Shown here one piece after another: positions 15,754-25,191 of a DNA stretch of 64,000 nt (position 1 is its first letter; the number at the start of each line of letters is the position of its first letter). The DNA is from Acidimicrobiales bacterium (GTDB lineage: Bacteria; Actinomycetota; Acidimicrobiia; Acidimicrobiales; Aldehydirespiratoraceae), in the NCBI GenBank assembly GCA_029263195.1, contig JAJCXX010000016.1, positions 16,494 through 80,493 of the forward strand, read 5' to 3'. Below the pieces are notes generated by a model, which saw nothing but the letters and a program-made list of their open reading frames with translations, was not told where the DNA came from and did no database searches. The position numbers were made by a program, and so were the translations under genes.

Positions 15754-18700
15754 ATGACCGACACATATCGTCTGACCGACCGATACACCAACGACCACGG
15801 AACCGTCTTCATGACCGGGGTTCAGGCGTTGGCCCGACTGCCGATCGAGCAGCTCCGGGTCGACCGCCGCAACGGCCTCACCACTGCCGCCTTCGTGGCC
15901 GGCTACCCAGGCTCGCCGCTGGGCGGACTCGATTCCGCCATGGCCTCCGCCATCGAACTGGCCGACGACCTGCCGATCGTGCTGCGTCCATCGCTCAATG
16001 AGGAGTACGCCGCATCAGCGGTTATGGGAAGCCAACTCGCGGCCTCTCGCCCGGACTCACGCTACGACGGTGTCGTCGGCCTCTGGTATGGCAAGGCTCC
16101 AGGGGTCGATCGGGCCAGTGATGCTCTGCGCCACGCGGTCTTCGCCGGTACCGATCCGCTGGGAGGAGCAGTCGCACTCGTCGGCGACGATCCCAGTGCA
16201 AAGTCATCCACTGTTCCCTCCTCGTCAGCGGCGTCTCTCGCCGACATGCACATTCCGGTGCTCTACCCCGGCGACCCCGCCGAAGCCCTCGACCTCGGCC
16301 GACACGCCATCGCCATGAGCCGGGTCACCGGCCTGTGGACCAGTCTCAAGATCGTCGCCGATGTCGCCGACGGCACGGCCACGGTTGATCTCGATCCGTC
16401 GCGTGTCGTTCCCCGGATTCCTCTGCTCAACGGCGAGCCCTACCAACATCAGCCCGACGGCCGACTCCTCACCCCCCACACCGTCGACATCGAACGCGAG
16501 ATCTACGAGGTGAGGTATGCGCTCGCCCTCGACTACGCGGCGCTCAATCACCTCAACCACACCACTGTCGACCCGTCTGATCCATGGATCGGGATCGTGT
16601 CATCGGGCATCACCTACAAGGAAGTTCGGGAGGCCCTGGCCCGGCTCGGTCTGGCCTCCGACCGAGATGTGGCGGACGCCGGTATCAGGTTGCTCAAGCT
16701 CGGAATGCCGATTCCGTTCAATGATTCGACCATCAGCGCGTTCGCCTCCGACCTCGAGGAGATCTTTGTCATCGAGGAAAAGCATCCCAACGTGGAAAAC
16801 CTCATCAAGAACGCTCTCTACAACCATCAGCATCACCCTCTGGTGGTCGGCAAGCTCACCGAGTCCGGAGAGACGCTCCTACCCGGTCACGGCGGTCTCA
16901 GTGCCGATCAGATCATGCCGGCCCTACGGATGCGGCTGGCGCCTCGTCTGTCGGAGCGACTGGTGCCAGCGGCGCCGGTGCGGGAGCGAATATCGCTGGC
17001 TGTAGCCCGCACTCCATTCTTTTGTTCCGGGTGCCCCCACAACCGTTCGACCTTGGTTCCGGATGGCACGCTGGTCGGGGTGGGGATCGGTTGCCACACC
17101 ATGGTGATGCTGGCCGACGAGGATCGCGTCGGCGACATCGCCGGACTCACCTGCATGGGCAATGAAGGCACCCAGTGGATCGGCATGGAGCAATTCGTCG
17201 ACACCGACCACATGACCCAGAATCTCGGCGACGGCACCTACTTCCATTCCGGTCAATTGGCGATTCAAGCTGCCATCGCCGCCGGCTCGCACATCACCTA
17301 CAAGCTGCTCTGGAACGGCGCCGTCGCCATGACCGGTGGGCAGGACCCCACCGGGCGTCTCGAACTCGCCGAAGTGGCGGCCCAACTCCTCGGGCAGGGA
17401 GTCAGCCGAATCATCCTCACCACCGACGACCCTGCCAAGCACCGCCACGGCCGGCTGCCGGCTGCCGTCGAGATCTGGCACCGCGATCGGATCATCGAAG
17501 CTCAGGAGGCGCTGCGCGCCACCTCAGGCGTCACCATGATGATCCACGATCAGCGGTGCGCGGCCGAGGCCCGTCGCGACCGCAAGCGGGGCGACGAAGA
17601 GACACCCCGCACCCGAGTGGTGATCAACCCTCGGATCTGTGAGGGATGCGGGGATTGCGCCAGCGTGTCCAATTGTCTGTCGGTGCAGCCCATCGAAACG
17701 ACATTCGGCCGCAAGACCACAATCGACCAGACCAGCTGCAACCTCGACCTGTCGTGCCTCGAGGGCGACTGTCCGGCGTTCATGTCGATCACCCGCCCGA
17801 GGTTCGGCCGCAGATCCGGTAGAGACAGATCGCCCGACGGCACAGCTGAGTCGATCGAGCCCCCGACCGATCTCCCCGAGCCCGAGCCGGGGCATCGCGA
17901 TGTGAGCGTGCACATCACCGGCATCGGCGGCACCGGCGTGGTCACCGTCGCACAATTGATCGGCACCGCAGCGATGCTCGAGGGCGCCCAAATCCATGGC
18001 CTCGATCAGATCGGCCTGTCCCAGAAGGCCGGTCCGGTGGTGAGCGACATCCGCATCACCCACGGCGAGTCCGCCGACAGCAGCCGCGTCGGCACCGGCC
18101 AAGCCGACCTCCTCTTGGCCTTCGACCTTCTGGTGGCGGCATCGTGGGCCGGCCTGGCCGCCTCCGACCCGTCACGAACGGCAGCGATCGGCTCAACCGC
18201 AGTGACCCCGCCGGGGGCGAAGGTCTCTCATCCCGAGATCGAGATGCCCACGGTCGCTGAAATGCTGGAGAGGATCGACGAAGTCACCCGCCCCGGAAAC
18301 CGGCACTGGGCCAACGCCGCCGAGATCACCAACGCGATTCTCGGTAGCACTGTCACCGCCAACGTGTTCGTGGTGGGAATGGCGGTTCAGTCGGGCCATT
18401 TACCGGTATCGCCGATCCTCATCGAGAAGGCGATCGCCCTCAATGGCGTGTCGGTCGATGTCAACACCGCCGCCTTTCGATGGGGCCGGTGGCAGGTTGC
18501 CGACCCGTCGAAGGTCGAGGCCACCGTGGCACTACATGATCATTCGGTCGAGCCGAAGCCCTCCCTTCCGACCGAACTCACCGAGCGCATCACCGCGCTC
18601 TCCGGACCTCGAGACGACGTGGCCGAGCGAGTCGGGGTCTTTGTCGACGACCTCATCGGATTCCAGAATCGACGACTGGCCGACAGCTACATCGACCATC

Positions 18701-19248
18701 TCGAGACCGTGAGCGATGCCGAGCAGGCGGTGATGCCAGGCAGTCGCCAGCTGACCAATGCCGTTGCCATCGGCCTCCACAAGCTCACCGCCTACAAGGA
18801 CGAGTACGAAGTCGCCCGCCTGATGATCAGCGGGGCGGCCGATCCCAACATCGAACAGATTCTCCAGCCCGGCGATCGAGTCGCCTGGCGCCTGCACCCA
18901 CCGACTCTCAGGGCCCTCGGGCTCGGCCGAAAGCTCTCCGTGTCGATGCGATGGCGTCCGGCCTTCGCCGTTCTGGCCCGAGGTCGGCGACTTCGCGGCA
19001 CCCGACTCGATCCCTTCGCCCGAAATCCGATCCGACGGCTCGAGCGATCCCTTATCGACGAATACGTGGCCGCGCTCGGATCGGCGGTCTCACGGCTCGA
19101 CGAATCGAACTTCGCTTCGGCCGTCGAATTGGCCGAACTTCCCGACATGGTCAGGGGATTCGAGGACCTCAAGGTCCGCAACGCGGAACTCTTCCGACAG
19201 GAGTTGGCGCTACGGTCCGCCGCGGCGACAGGATCGCCAATCGACTAG
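15754..19248 (+). CDS. Indolepyruvate:ferredoxin oxidoreductase, fused form
   Basis: A 1164-residue thiamine-diphosphate and Fe-S enzyme that oxidises aryl- or branched 2-oxo acids to acyl-CoA with ferredoxin as acceptor. Order: N-terminal 2-oxoacid ferredoxin oxidoreductase alpha-type domain (about 10-400), PFFCSGCPHN and the TPP domain (about 420-610), Cys-rich cluster region CEGCGDCASVSNC and SCNLDLSCLEGDC (about 628-675), gamma-type domain starting at ITGIGGTGVVTVAQ (about 716-900), and a C-terminal domain. ATG 15754 has a GGGAG site 7 bases upstream. It may degrade aromatic amino acids; acyl-CoA dehydrogenase follows. Confidence 0.92.
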   Translation: MTDTYRLTDRYTNDHGTVFMTGVQALARLPIEQLRVDRRNGLTTAAFVAGYPGSPLGGLDSAMASAIELADDLPIVLRPSLNEEYAASAVMGSQLAASRPDSRYDGVVGLWYGKAPGVDRASDALRHAVFAGTDPLGGAVALVGDDPSAKSSTVPSSSAASLADMHIPVLYPGDPAEALDLGRHAIAMSRVTGLWTSLKIVADVADGTATVDLDPSRVVPRIPLLNGEPYQHQPDGRLLTPHTVDIEREIYEVRYALALDYAALNHLNHTTVDPSDPWIGIVSSGITYKEVREALARLGLASDRDVADAGIRLLKLGMPIPFNDSTISAFASDLEEIFVIEEKHPNVENLIKNALYNHQHHPLVVGKLTESGETLLPGHGGLSADQIMPALRMRLAPRLSERLVPAAPVRERISLAVARTPFFCSGCPHNRSTLVPDGTLVGVGIGCHTMVMLADEDRVGDIAGLTCMGNEGTQWIGMEQFVDTDHMTQNLGDGTYFHSGQLAIQAAIAAGSHITYKLLWNGAVAMTGGQDPTGRLELAEVAAQLLGQGVSRIILTTDDPAKHRHGRLPAAVEIWHRDRIIEAQEALRATSGVTMMIHDQRCAAEARRDRKRGDEETPRTRVVINPRICEGCGDCASVSNCLSVQPIETTFGRKTTIDQTSCNLDLSCLEGDCPAFMSITRPRFGRRSGRDRSPDGTAESIEPPTDLPEPEPGHRDVSVHITGIGGTGVVTVAQLIGTAAMLEGAQIHGLDQIGLSQKAGPVVSDIRITHGESADSSRVGTGQADLLLAFDLLVAASWAGLAASDPSRTAAIGSTAVTPPGAKVSHPEIEMPTVAEMLERIDEVTRPGNRHWANAAEITNAILGSTVTANVFVVGMAVQSGHLPVSPILIEKAIALNGVSVDVNTAAFRWGRWQVADPSKVEATVALHDHSVEPKPSLPTELTERITALSGPRDDVAERVGVFVDDLIGFQNRRLADSYIDHLETVSDAEQAVMPGSRQLTNAVAIGLHKLTAYKDEYEVARLMISGAADPNIEQILQPGDRVAWRLHPPTLRALGLGRKLSVSMRWRPAFAVLARGRRLRGTRLDPFARNPIRRLERSLIDEYVAALGSAVSRLDESNFASAVELAELPDMVRGFEDLKVRNAELFRQELALRSAAATGSPID

Positions 19249-19279
19249 ACCAAGCCCATCATCTCTGAGAGAGGCCGAA

Positions 19280-20428
19280 GTGAAACTAAGAAACGCCCAG
19301 ACCACCGAAGAGCTCGAGGCGATTCGCGATCAGACGATCGACTTCGTCCGAAACGAAGTCGTGCCACACGGTGATGCATGGGAGCTCGACGGGAGGGTGC
19401 CGCGCGAGGTGCTTCGATCGATGGGAGATCTCGGAATGTTCTCCCTGAGGGTTCCCGAGAAGTTGGGTGGCTTGGGTCTCGGGCCTCTCGCATCCGTGAC
19501 GTTCGCCGAGGCTCTCGGGTCCTCTACATTCGCCGGATTCGACGTGACCGTCCTCGTGCACACCGACATGGCGATGCCCCATCTCATCAACGTGGGTAGC
19601 GACGAACAGCTCGCGCGATACCTGCCTGGCGTTCTCTCCGGCGAGCAGATTCTCTCGATCGGGGTCACCGAGCCGGACGCCGGCTCCGACGTGGCCGGAC
19701 TGAGGACGTCTGCGGTGCGAGACGGCGACGGATGGCGGATCAACGGATCGAAGATGTTCATCACCAACGCCGTCTACGGCGACATGACGATCGTCGCCGC
19801 CCGCACCGACCCCGACGACCGATACGGCATTTCGATGTTCCTGATGGACCAGGGCACGGAGGGATTTTCGGTAGCCAAGAAGCTCGACAAGACCGGCTGG
19901 AGATGCTCAGACACTGCCGAGTTGCACTTCGACAATGTCTGGTTGCCCGACTCTCAACTTCTCGGAACCCTCCATCGCGGCTTCTACGAGACCATGCGCA
20001 ACTTCCAGAACGAACGTATGGTGCTGGTCGGGATGGGAGTCGGAGCTTCGCAGGCTGCGATCGACATGACCGTCGAGTACACCTCGGAACGCAAGGCCTT
20101 CGGGGGCCGCCTGTTCGATCTTGGCGCCATCAGACAGCGTCTAGCCATGCATCAGGCCGAGGTAGACGCCATGAGGGCATCGCTCTACCACTCTGCTTGG
20201 CTCACCGAGCAGGGCCACGACACCGCACGAGATGTGTCGGGACTCAAGGCCTGGGGCTGTGAGATCGCCAACCAGGTGATGTACGACTGCGTCCAGTTCC
20301 ACGGCGGAATGGGCTACATGCGCGAATCGGCCATCGAACGCATGAGCCGCGACGCCCGCATTCTGCCCATTGGGGGCGGAGCCACCGAGGTGATGCTCGA
20401 AGAGGTTGCCAAGAGGCTCGGCTCCTGA
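19280..20428 (+). CDS. Acyl-CoA dehydrogenase (isovaleryl/long-chain type)
   Basis: A 382-residue FAD enzyme that introduces a 2,3-double bond in an acyl-CoA. Motifs: VTEPDAGSDVAGLRT and QFHGGMGYMRE. The usual catalytic Glu near the C-terminus is absent (ILPIGGGATEVM); instead Glu is present in FQNERMVLVG, the position used by isovaleryl-CoA and long-chain acyl-CoA dehydrogenases. This suggests a branched or long-chain substrate. It starts with GTG 31 bases after the oxidoreductase gene and overlaps the CitE-like gene by one base, so the three are probably co-transcribed. Confidence 0.93.
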   Translation: MKLRNAQTTEELEAIRDQTIDFVRNEVVPHGDAWELDGRVPREVLRSMGDLGMFSLRVPEKLGGLGLGPLASVTFAEALGSSTFAGFDVTVLVHTDMAMPHLINVGSDEQLARYLPGVLSGEQILSIGVTEPDAGSDVAGLRTSAVRDGDGWRINGSKMFITNAVYGDMTIVAARTDPDDRYGISMFLMDQGTEGFSVAKKLDKTGWRCSDTAELHFDNVWLPDSQLLGTLHRGFYETMRNFQNERMVLVGMGVGASQAAIDMTVEYTSERKAFGGRLFDLGAIRQRLAMHQAEVDAMRASLYHSAWLTEQGHDTARDVSGLKAWGCEIANQVMYDCVQFHGGMGYMRESAIERMSRDARILPIGGGATEVMLEEVAKRLGS

Positions 20429-21273
20429 TGGCCGCCCTCCCCGACCGAATCCGGTCTTTGCTGTTCGCCCCGGCCGTACGGCCCGACCTCATACGCAAGA
20501 TGCCGGCGGTTGGTGCCGACGCCGTCGTGATCGACTGCGAAGACGCCACCCCTGTGTCGGCGAAAGACTCCGCCCGAAGCGACGCCGCGGCGTTGGCCAC
20601 CGAAATCGGAGGCGAGGTCCCCACCCTTATTCGGGTCAACGACGTCGACACGCCGTGGTTCAGCGATGACATCGCCTCGCTCCCCGACACCATCGCCGGC
20701 ATCGTTTTACCGAAGGTCGAGACAGTCGCAGGTCTGGAGTTCGCGGCTGAGTCTCTCACCACCGCCGGGCGGCCCGATCTACCGGTCATCGCCGGCGTCG
20801 AGACCGCCCTCGGTGTCGCCGATGCCCGGGAACTGCTCCGACACCCGATGGTCTCCGGCGCCTATTTCGGGGCCGAGGACTTCGTCGCCGACATGGGAGG
20901 TAGCCGCACCGCAGACAATCACGAGGTTCACCACGCCAGGTCGGTGGTTGCTTTGGCCGGCCGCCTGGCCGAAGTGCCGGTCATCGATCAGATAGTCGCC
21001 GACTTCCATGACGACCGCCGTTGTCAGGTCGAATGCGAGCAGGCCAGGGCCCTGGGCTACTCAGGAAAGCTGTGCATCCATCCGGCCCAAGTGGCGATCG
21101 CCAATATGGCGTTCACTCCATCGCCTGAAGAGCTCGACCATGCTCGGCGGCTCGTCAGTGCCTACCAGGAAGCCTCGGCCCGCGGTCTGGCCGCAATCGA
21201 CTTCGAGGGCCACATGGTCGACGAGCCGGTGGCCAATCAAGCCCGAAACCTCCTTCGCCTCGCCCCCGGCTGA
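20428..21273 (+). CDS. CitE-like CoA-ester lyase (HpcH/HpaI aldolase family)
   Basis: A 281-residue TIM-barrel protein of the citrate lyase beta/malyl-CoA lyase family. Mg-binding Glu and Asp are visible in GVETALGVADA and GAEDFVADMG; Arg is in SLLFAPAVRPDLI near the N-terminus. GKLCIHPAQV is a family hallmark. Substrates of relatives are citramalyl-CoA, beta-methylmalyl-CoA or malyl-CoA. The ATG overlaps the acyl-CoA dehydrogenase stop (TGATG), and a MaoC-type dehydratase converges from the other side. Together they fit a short-chain dicarboxyl-CoA route, but the exact substrate is not shown. Confidence 0.9.
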   Translation: MAALPDRIRSLLFAPAVRPDLIRKMPAVGADAVVIDCEDATPVSAKDSARSDAAALATEIGGEVPTLIRVNDVDTPWFSDDIASLPDTIAGIVLPKVETVAGLEFAAESLTTAGRPDLPVIAGVETALGVADARELLRHPMVSGAYFGAEDFVADMGGSRTADNHEVHHARSVVALAGRLAEVPVIDQIVADFHDDRRCQVECEQARALGYSGKLCIHPAQVAIANMAFTPSPEELDHARRLVSAYQEASARGLAAIDFEGHMVDEPVANQARNLLRLAPG

Positions 21274-21294
21274 TCCGCCACGCTCGGGCCGTAG

Positions 21295-21768
21295 TCAGCC
21301 TTCGGTTGGCCGACCCAGCATGAGCGCATTCCGGGTCGCCCGGCACACGAGGGTGTCGTCTTGGTTGTAGCCACGATGCTCGAAGGTGACCACACCCTGG
21401 CCCGGTCGGGAACTCGACGGGCGCGACGCCATCACCTCGGTCTCGACCCGAAGCGTGTCGCCGTGAAAGACGGGAGCAGGAAACTCGACCTTCTCGAATC
21501 CCAGGTTGGCCACCGTCGTTCCGAGCGTCGTCTCGTGCACCGAGATGCCGATCACCATCCCGAGTGTCAGAAGCGAGTTGACCAGTGGCTGTCCGAACTC
21601 GGTCTCGTTGGCGGCGTAGTCGGCGTCGAGATGAAGCCACGCCGGGTTCATGGTCATAGTGGTGAACCCGACATTGTCGGCCTCGGTAATCGTGCGGCGA
21701 ACGACGTGATGCATCACGGTTCCAGGGGTCAGCTCCTCGAACCACCGTCCGGATGTTGGTCTCTGCAT
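21295..21768 (-). CDS. MaoC-family (R)-specific hydratase/dehydratase
   Basis: A 157-residue single hot-dog protein. It resembles mesaconyl-CoA-type hydratases: [23 protein letters not shown] holds the expected Asp/Asn-His pair region (hydratase 2 motif), followed by [14 protein letters not shown] and [13 protein letters not shown]. The length is typical. It converges with the CitE-like lyase with 21 bases between stops, and mesaconyl-CoA hydratase commonly pairs with such lyases. I infer a role in C4/C5 CoA-ester metabolism. A further minus-strand pair (lipoprotein, GH20) follows upstream. Confidence 0.85.
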   Translation of the reverse strand: MQRPTSGRWFEELTPGTVMHHVVRRTITEADNVGFTTMTMNPAWLHLDADYAANETEFGQPLVNSLLTLGMVIGISVHETTLGTTVANLGFEKVEFPAPVFHGDTLRVETEVMASRPSSSRPGQGVVTFEHRGYNQDDTLVCRATRNALMLGRPTEG

Positions 21769-21780
21769 CCCGTCAGTCTC

Positions 21781-22287
21781 TCAGGTTGGTCGACCCAGCA
21801 GCGACCCGGACATCAGCGACCCGTCGAATCGGCCGAGAGAACAGATGACTCGGCGATCTCCTTCGTTCCAGGAGTCCTCATCGGGGACGTAGGCCGACAG
21901 GCCGACCGTCAGGTCGGTGAGGTTGCCGTCGAGGGCGTCGGATGCCGCGCCGAAGCACAGCAACTGGGCCCGATCCAGCAGTTGGGACACGCCCGGCCAA
22001 TCCGTCGACCCGTCGTCGTCGAGTTCCACCAGGGCGGCCACCTGTGAGTCGTGGAGCTCAGCGCAGGGCACACCCTGCACCAGTTGGGTCGAGCCTTCCG
22101 CAGAGTCGATGAAGCAGTCCCCTACTTGCAGTCGCTGGGTGCCGACCTCGCCACCTTCGGTGATCGCTCCCGACAGCGGATCACGTCCGGCACCATCGGT
22201 GTTGGCCGGCGAGCCGCACGCCGACAACGCCAGCACGCTCAAGGCCACCAGGACCGACCCGCGTCCGGGCGGTCGCCGGAAGCTCAC
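21781..22287 (-). CDS. Lipoprotein with septum-formation-like domain
   Basis: A 168-residue exported lipoprotein. The signal peptide ends in lipobox LSAC with Cys24. The mature part has VGDCFIDSAEG, VPCAELHDSQV, a C near LLCFGAA and DSWNEGDRRVICSLG followed by SGSLLG, which match the septum-formation (Septum_form) family of Actinobacteria, with paired Cys likely forming disulphides. GTG 22287 overlaps the GH20 stop (GTGA), which sets the start. The function of the family is poorly known; a link to cell envelope or division is inherited from the name only. Confidence 0.8.
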   Translation of the reverse strand: MSFRRPPGRGSVLVALSVLALSACGSPANTDGAGRDPLSGAITEGGEVGTQRLQVGDCFIDSAEGSTQLVQGVPCAELHDSQVAALVELDDDGSTDWPGVSQLLDRAQLLCFGAASDALDGNLTDLTVGLSAYVPDEDSWNEGDRRVICSLGRFDGSLMSGSLLGRPT

Positions 22288-23810
22288 CTCCGGAACCGCG
22301 CCATCGAGTCCTCCAGTCCTCCCGGGCGGCTGCCCGACAGCCATGCCGCGCGCTGCTGATCGATCACCGCCGCTACCTCTTGATCGCTCGGTTCGTCGCA
22401 CTCCAGTCCGGCACCGGCGCCAATACGGCGAAGCCCGATGTCGGCGGCAAGGCAAATGGCCGCGAGTTCGGCACTGATCTCAGGGCCTCTTGCCCCACCG
22501 AAGGGGACATCGGTGAACGTTCTTGTCGCCTCGGCGACCGTTTGGCGCGCCTGTTTGAATCGGGCTTGATCAAGATCACCCCGGACGGGCCATCCCCGAT
22601 CCACACAGGCATCGAAAACTGCCGTGCCATTGAGACACGCCATCCCGATGCTCTCGCCAACAGAACCGAGTCGGTCGAGCAGCGCTCCGGTTCCAGGGGT
22701 GGCACTTGTGAGAGCGTCGATCACCGGGCCGGGATCGAAATCCTCGGCGGCGACGCCGTTCCAGGACGCTACGCCACACCTGACAATCGAGGGCAGTGAG
22801 ATCGCCAATGGTTGCCAGTGACCGTTGTCGCCCCAGTCGGTCAGGAGAATTCCCAGAGCGCTGTGGCGCACTCCGACCTCAATGGCGTCGGCGATGTTGG
22901 CGGCGGCGTTGAGATTGCGGCCGATCAGTGAGTTCCAGCTACCTGTGCCCGGTGAGATCCAGAATGGCTCTCCCGACGTCACGAAGAGTCTCGCGTGGGA
23001 CTCGAATCCGAGATCGGCATCATCGGGGATTCCGAGAAACTCCCGAGAATTCTGATCGAGTGCCTCCATCCAGGTGTCCGGGCCGGGAGCCTCGTAGTTC
23101 CAGACGATGCCCACCGCGTCGTCGGGGATATCGGCCATCAACGACATGTCGCGACGAAAGAGATCGCCCCAGAACATGACTTCGTGGCCGGAGTCCACCA
23201 AAGGGTCGATGATTCGGCGCAGGTGATCCAAATAGACCCGGTCTCGACCCTGATCTGCGACGATCGCCGCCGACTTCCCTAGCCCCAGTTCGAATGGTTC
23301 GTCGCCACCGATGTGCACGCGAGAGTGTCGAACCGATGAGGCGATCTCCTCGGCCAGTGTCACTGCGAACGCTGCATTGTCAGCAGTGGGGGCCAAGGAA
23401 CCCGGAGGCTGATGTCCGTCTCCGAAGACACTCGTGTAGCCATCGGGGCATTCGGCCATCGACCGATATCTGTCGTGACACAGCCACCGGCCCATGTGGC
23501 CGAATCCGTTCATGTTCGCGACCAGATCGATCCCCGCACCGGTGCAGCGCTGATCGAGCCAGGCCATGTCGGAGGGGGTGAGCGGCGACGCCTTGGCCCA
23601 CACATCGTCGTGCCCCGCGTAGGCGAAGGTGTGCTCCACGTATAGCTGCAGTTCGTTGTAGCGAAGAGCGGACAGGATTTCGATCAGCCAACCGAGCGTT
23701 TCGAGCGTGGGAACACGATCGCGCGACACATCGAGCATGAAGCCTCGCCGGTCCATCGCAGGAGTCGGAGTCTCGAAGAATCGATCGACCCTGGAGCCCA
23801 TTTCGTGCAT
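22284..23810 (-). CDS. GH20-like beta-N-acetylhexosaminidase
   Basis: A 508-residue glycoside hydrolase with a TIM barrel of the GH20 type. The catalytic Asp-Glu pair is in VHIGGDEPFELG. Further barrel strands are seen in RRGFMLDVSRDRVPT, NELQLYVEHTF, VMFWGDLF, GIVWNYEAP and LLTDWGDNGHW. There is no signal peptide, so it probably acts in the cytoplasm on imported amino sugars or recycled muropeptide fragments. It is longer than the catalytic domain, with an alpha-helical C-terminal part. It is divergent from the mycothione reductase gene with 22 bases between starts. Confidence 0.85.
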   Translation of the reverse strand: MHEMGSRVDRFFETPTPAMDRRGFMLDVSRDRVPTLETLGWLIEILSALRYNELQLYVEHTFAYAGHDDVWAKASPLTPSDMAWLDQRCTGAGIDLVANMNGFGHMGRWLCHDRYRSMAECPDGYTSVFGDGHQPPGSLAPTADNAAFAVTLAEEIASSVRHSRVHIGGDEPFELGLGKSAAIVADQGRDRVYLDHLRRIIDPLVDSGHEVMFWGDLFRRDMSLMADIPDDAVGIVWNYEAPGPDTWMEALDQNSREFLGIPDDADLGFESHARLFVTSGEPFWISPGTGSWNSLIGRNLNAAANIADAIEVGVRHSALGILLTDWGDNGHWQPLAISLPSIVRCGVASWNGVAAEDFDPGPVIDALTSATPGTGALLDRLGSVGESIGMACLNGTAVFDACVDRGWPVRGDLDQARFKQARQTVAEATRTFTDVPFGGARGPEISAELAAICLAADIGLRRIGAGAGLECDEPSDQEVAAVIDQQRAAWLSGSRPGGLEDSMARFRR

Positions 23811-23832
23811 CGCCCGACGCTACCCTGCGCCC

Positions 23833-25191
23833 GTGCGTCAATTCGACCTGATGATCATCGGGGCCGGGTCGGGAAACTCGATCATCGGTCCCCAACACGA
23901 CAATCTCGACATCGCAATGATCGAGCGGGGCAAGTTCGGCGGAACCTGCATGAATGTCGGGTGCATCCCCTCCAAGATGTTCGTCTACAGCGCTCTCGTG
24001 GCCGAGATGGCGACCCATGGACCCGCTCTCGGTGTCGACACCCGATTCGAGGGTGCCGATTGGCCCGCTATCCGCGACCGCGTGTTCGGTCGCATCGATC
24101 CGATCGCCGCGGCCGGCGACGCCTACCGCGAGGGACTGCCCAACGTCACCGTCTATCGCGACTCCGCTCGTTTCGTGGGCCCCAAGCAGGTCGCCGTCGG
24201 CGGGGAGGTCATCACCGCTGAGAAGATTGTCATCGCCGCCGGGGCCCGCCCCATGGTCCCCGAAACCCCCGGCCTTTCCACTGTCGGCTACCACACCTCC
24301 GACACGATCATGCGTCTCGACGAACTGCCCGAGAGATTGCTGGTGCTCGGCGGCGGCTATATCGCCACCGAACTGGGCAATGTCTTCGGCTCCTTCGGTT
24401 CGAACGTCACGTTTCTCGTGCGCAGCAACGCTTTGCTCCGCAACGAAGACGACGACGTGAGCAAACGGTTCACCGAGATCTACCGCCACAGGTTCGATGT
24501 TCGTTGCATGACCCAGGTACTGGCCGCCCGCCGCGAGGGCGACGAGATCGTCCTCGAGGTCTCAGAGGGCGGCGTCCACGGAGAGGTGCGCGGCGACCAG
24601 TTGTTGGTGGCCACCGGTCGAGTCCCCAACGCCGACGACCTCAATGTCGTGGCCGGTGGCATCGAGGTCAACTCCCGTGGCTACATACCAACCGACGACC
24701 AGATGCAGACCAACGTTCCAGGAGTCTGGGCACTCGGCGACATCACCAATCCGTTGCAGCTCAAGCATGTCGCCAACTACGAAGCCAAGATCGTGGCCCA
24801 CAACGTCAGCTACCCCGACGATCCCCGAACGATCGACGGCCGGCTCGTTCCTCACGCCGTCTTCGGTCATCCGCAGGTCGCGAGTGTCGGCCTGACCGAA
24901 CGTGAGTGTCATCAGTTGGACATCCGCCATGTCTCACACATCCAAGCGTTCAGCTCGGCTGCCTACGGCTGGGCCATGGAGGACACACGAAGTTTCGTGA
25001 AGGTGATCGCCGATCCCGACACACGACTGCTGCTGGGCGTCCACATCATTGGCCCGCAGGCCTCCACACTCATCCAGCAGTTGGTCCAGGCCATGGCGTT
25101 CGGGCAAACCGTCGATGAGATCGCCACCGGCCAATACTGGGTCCATCCGGCCCTGCCCGAGGTTCTGGAGCAGGCTCTACTCGGGCTCTGA
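23833..25191 (+). CDS. mtr: Mycothione reductase
   Basis: A 452-residue pyridine nucleotide-disulphide reductase that reduces mycothiol disulphide with NADPH. The redox pair is Cys39/Cys44 in GGTCMNVGCIPSKM. The FAD motif GAGSGN at residues 10-15, without the usual GxGxxG, is typical for Mtr, as is VATGRVPNADDLN. The C-terminal HPALPEVLEQAL carries the base His. GTG 23833 is the sensible start because it places the FAD-binding strand at the N-terminus. It marks the organism as a mycothiol user. The 3' end overlaps the convergent acyl-CoA synthetase gene by 15 bases. Confidence 0.93.
   Translation: MRQFDLMIIGAGSGNSIIGPQHDNLDIAMIERGKFGGTCMNVGCIPSKMFVYSALVAEMATHGPALGVDTRFEGADWPAIRDRVFGRIDPIAAAGDAYREGLPNVTVYRDSARFVGPKQVAVGGEVITAEKIVIAAGARPMVPETPGLSTVGYHTSDTIMRLDELPERLLVLGGGYIATELGNVFGSFGSNVTFLVRSNALLRNEDDDVSKRFTEIYRHRFDVRCMTQVLAARREGDEIVLEVSEGGVHGEVRGDQLLVATGRVPNADDLNVVAGGIEVNSRGYIPTDDQMQTNVPGVWALGDITNPLQLKHVANYEAKIVAHNVSYPDDPRTIDGRLVPHAVFGHPQVASVGLTERECHQLDIRHVSHIQAFSSAAYGWAMEDTRSFVKVIADPDTRLLLGVHIIGPQASTLIQQLVQAMAFGQTVDEIATGQYWVHPALPEVLEQALLGL

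Noticed and set aside
23380..24489. 369-codon open frame on the minus strand opposite mycothione reductase and the GH20 5' region
   Set aside because: It overlaps two well-supported genes and shows no family motif.
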